From a bacterium (GTDB lineage: Bacteria; Armatimonadota; UBA5829), in contig JAJFTD010000021.1 in NCBI GenBank assembly GCA_021373255.1, positions 1 to 61,679 of the forward strand: DNA of 61,679 bases. Direction: 5' to 3'. This document shows, piece by piece, positions 60,491 through 61,679 of this stretch (its first letter is position 1; each line of letters begins with the position of its first letter). The notes beneath the pieces were generated by a model. The model made no database searches. It was not told the DNA's origin and was given only the letters and a program-made list of their open reading frames with translations. A program made the translations under genes and the position numbers.

Positions 60491-61679
60491 TCAATAGTTG
60501 TATGATGCTTGGATCTGGAGCGTCCTGCCTTCCTGCGGAATCTTATCCATCCTGATTCTGGAAGATCCGGGCACATATACGGTCTTGTTGAGCAGATTGT
60601 GTATTCTGAGCGAGAGGCCTAACCCTTTGCTATCTTTGGTTTTCATTGTGAGATTGCAGACCAAAGCCGACCCGGTCTCATTACCGGCGAGTGTTTTTTC
60701 TGATCCGACAAGCTGTAAATCGGGTGAGATGATATACTTCTTTGCCATTGGCAATGATAGCCCGGCCGTGACAAGATAGTTCGGTGAATTGCTGATATGT
60801 TCATCGGTGGCTGCGTCACGTGTACGCAGTAGCGAGAAGCCCAGGTAGCCATCGATCCCGTCCATCACTCTCGACTCCAGTTGTGTCTCGATTCCATCGC
60901 TGGTGACTCCCGCCGAATTAACATATTGAATGTTGCCGTCTATATCTGTTGCCTGAGTGATGACCTGATCCAGGTCATAATGGAAAATACTTGTGACGAG
61001 GCGGCTGTGAGTTCCCAGTGCGCGCTCTAGCACGAACTCGGTAGTGGCAATCTCTTCCGGGTCCAGATTGTAGCCTTCGTTCAGGCATGGAGCCCTGAAT
61101 GCCTGACCATAAAGCATTTTCATCGTAGTAGATTGAGAAGCGTTATAGATGAAGGCGAACCTTGGGCTTAGATTGGTTCCGAATGCAGACGCTTTGTCGA
61201 GCCTGAGTCCGACAACCATTCGCAATGGATCGGCTATGGTCAGGTCAGCCTGGGTATAGCACGATTTCATATCGGTGCTGTCAGTTGAGTTCGCATACTC
61301 CTGGTAATATGGCGCGGCATCATGATCTTCTTGCCGCATTCTGGAATGGGTATACTCCAGGCCGGACGTAAGCGATAACCTGGGATTTATATCCACGCTA
61401 TAACGAGTCTCAATTCCGAACCAATTCATGTTCGCATAATCAAACTCCGTAACAAGTGTGGGGTACCCGTAATCATAAATGTAGTTACCGTGGTAAATGT
61501 ATCGGTTGTTGTAGAGTTGCACAGTGAGCAGGTCATTGCGCTTAGCTGAACACTTAGTCTCATAGCACAGGCTCATGACCGATCTGTAGTCATCCGTCCA
61601 AACGCCGGGCTGGTTGAATTCTGTGTCGTAAATAGCGGTCGGTATATCTTTACGCCGGTCTCCGGCGTTAAAAAGCATC
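60491..61679 (-). CDS. TonB-dependent receptor, C-terminal part (cut by window edge)
   Basis: At least 395 residues of an outer-membrane beta barrel. Alternating strands such as LRMVVGLRLDKAS, LSPRFAFIYNAS, KMLYGQAFRAPCLNEGY, SLRIHNLLNKTVYVPG and the terminal strand LQIQASYNY are typical of TonB-dependent receptors. The FRAPCLNE stretch is a family hallmark. The plug domain and signal peptide would lie beyond 61679. It probably imports a siderophore, cobalamin or glycan with TonB, and shows the cell has an outer membrane. Confidence 0.88.
   Translation of the reverse strand, partial: MLFNAGDRRKDIPTAIYDTEFNQPGVWTDDYRSVMSLCYETKCSAKRNDLLTVQLYNNRYIYHGNYIYDYGYPTLVTEFDYANMNWFGIETRYSVDINPRLSLTSGLEYTHSRMRQEDHDAAPYYQEYANSTDSTDMKSCYTQADLTIADPLRMVVGLRLDKASAFGTNLSPRFAFIYNASQSTTMKMLYGQAFRAPCLNEGYNLDPEEIATTEFVLERALGTHSRLVTSIFHYDLDQVITQATDIDGNIQYVNSAGVTSDGIETQLESRVMDGIDGYLGFSLLRTRDAATDEHISNSPNYLVTAGLSLPMAKKYIISPDLQLVGSEKTLAGNETGSALVCNLTMKTKDSKGLGLSLRIHNLLNKTVYVPGSSRIRMDKIPQEGRTLQIQASYNY

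Overview
The window looks like a chromosomal contig of a diderm, mannan-degrading bacterium. A TonB-dependent receptor and an O-antigen-ligase-type protein point to an outer membrane. The paralogous GH2/GH5 enzymes, many URO-D-superfamily proteins, frequent UUG starts and gene mix are compatible with Armatimonadota or a neighbouring phylum. This placement is inference: there is no rRNA in the window.

Layout. 0.2-3.2 kb: housekeeping genes (STAS protein, ndk, engB-type GTPase, an ArsB/NhaD-type anion transporter). 3.5-39.1 kb: a carbohydrate region with three GH2 beta-mannosidase paralogues, two tandem secreted GH5 enzymes, a GH32-like propeller protein, an esterase, a sugar-binding protein, a class II aldolase, three URO-D-superfamily proteins, a sugar isomerase/epimerase and GntR-, DeoR- and AraC-type regulators. 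Ordinary genes are interspersed (mtaB, HIT protein, msrB, rhomboid-TPR, metallophosphoesterase, ftcD, YhiN-type flavoprotein, O-antigen-ligase-TPR). 39.4-41.7 kb: an arsenic operon (arsR-acr3-arsM) with a clear promoter and operator. 41.9-47.1 kb: wrbA, a DUF3352-like protein and a P-type cation ATPase.

47.17-about 60.4 kb: a putative integrative island at a tRNA-Glu(CTC) gene. It carries a large serine recombinase whose C-terminus is encoded antisense to the tRNA and a single-chain SIR2-APAZ-Argonaute protein (1060 aa, apparently catalytically dead PIWI). It also carries an XRE regulator, small membrane or secreted proteins, an 801-aa protein of unknown function, a decayed NmrA-type gene, and two smaller serine-recombinase homologues with different active-site losses. 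Several very small ORFs with good ribosome binding sites lie here too. The island ends before a truncated TonB-dependent receptor (60.5 kb to the window end).

How it fits together. Secreted GH5 mannanases would cut polymer, the binding protein and TonB receptor may handle uptake, and the cytoplasmic GH2 and GH32-like enzymes would finish oligosaccharides under local regulators. The island looks like a mobile defence module: SIR2 is expected to deplete NAD+ when the Argonaute part senses invader nucleic acid. Between genes there are at least two dispersed repeat families, one a roughly 138-bp element made of four mini-hairpins, and several strong sigma70-type promoters, two of which imply leaderless or nearly leaderless mRNAs.
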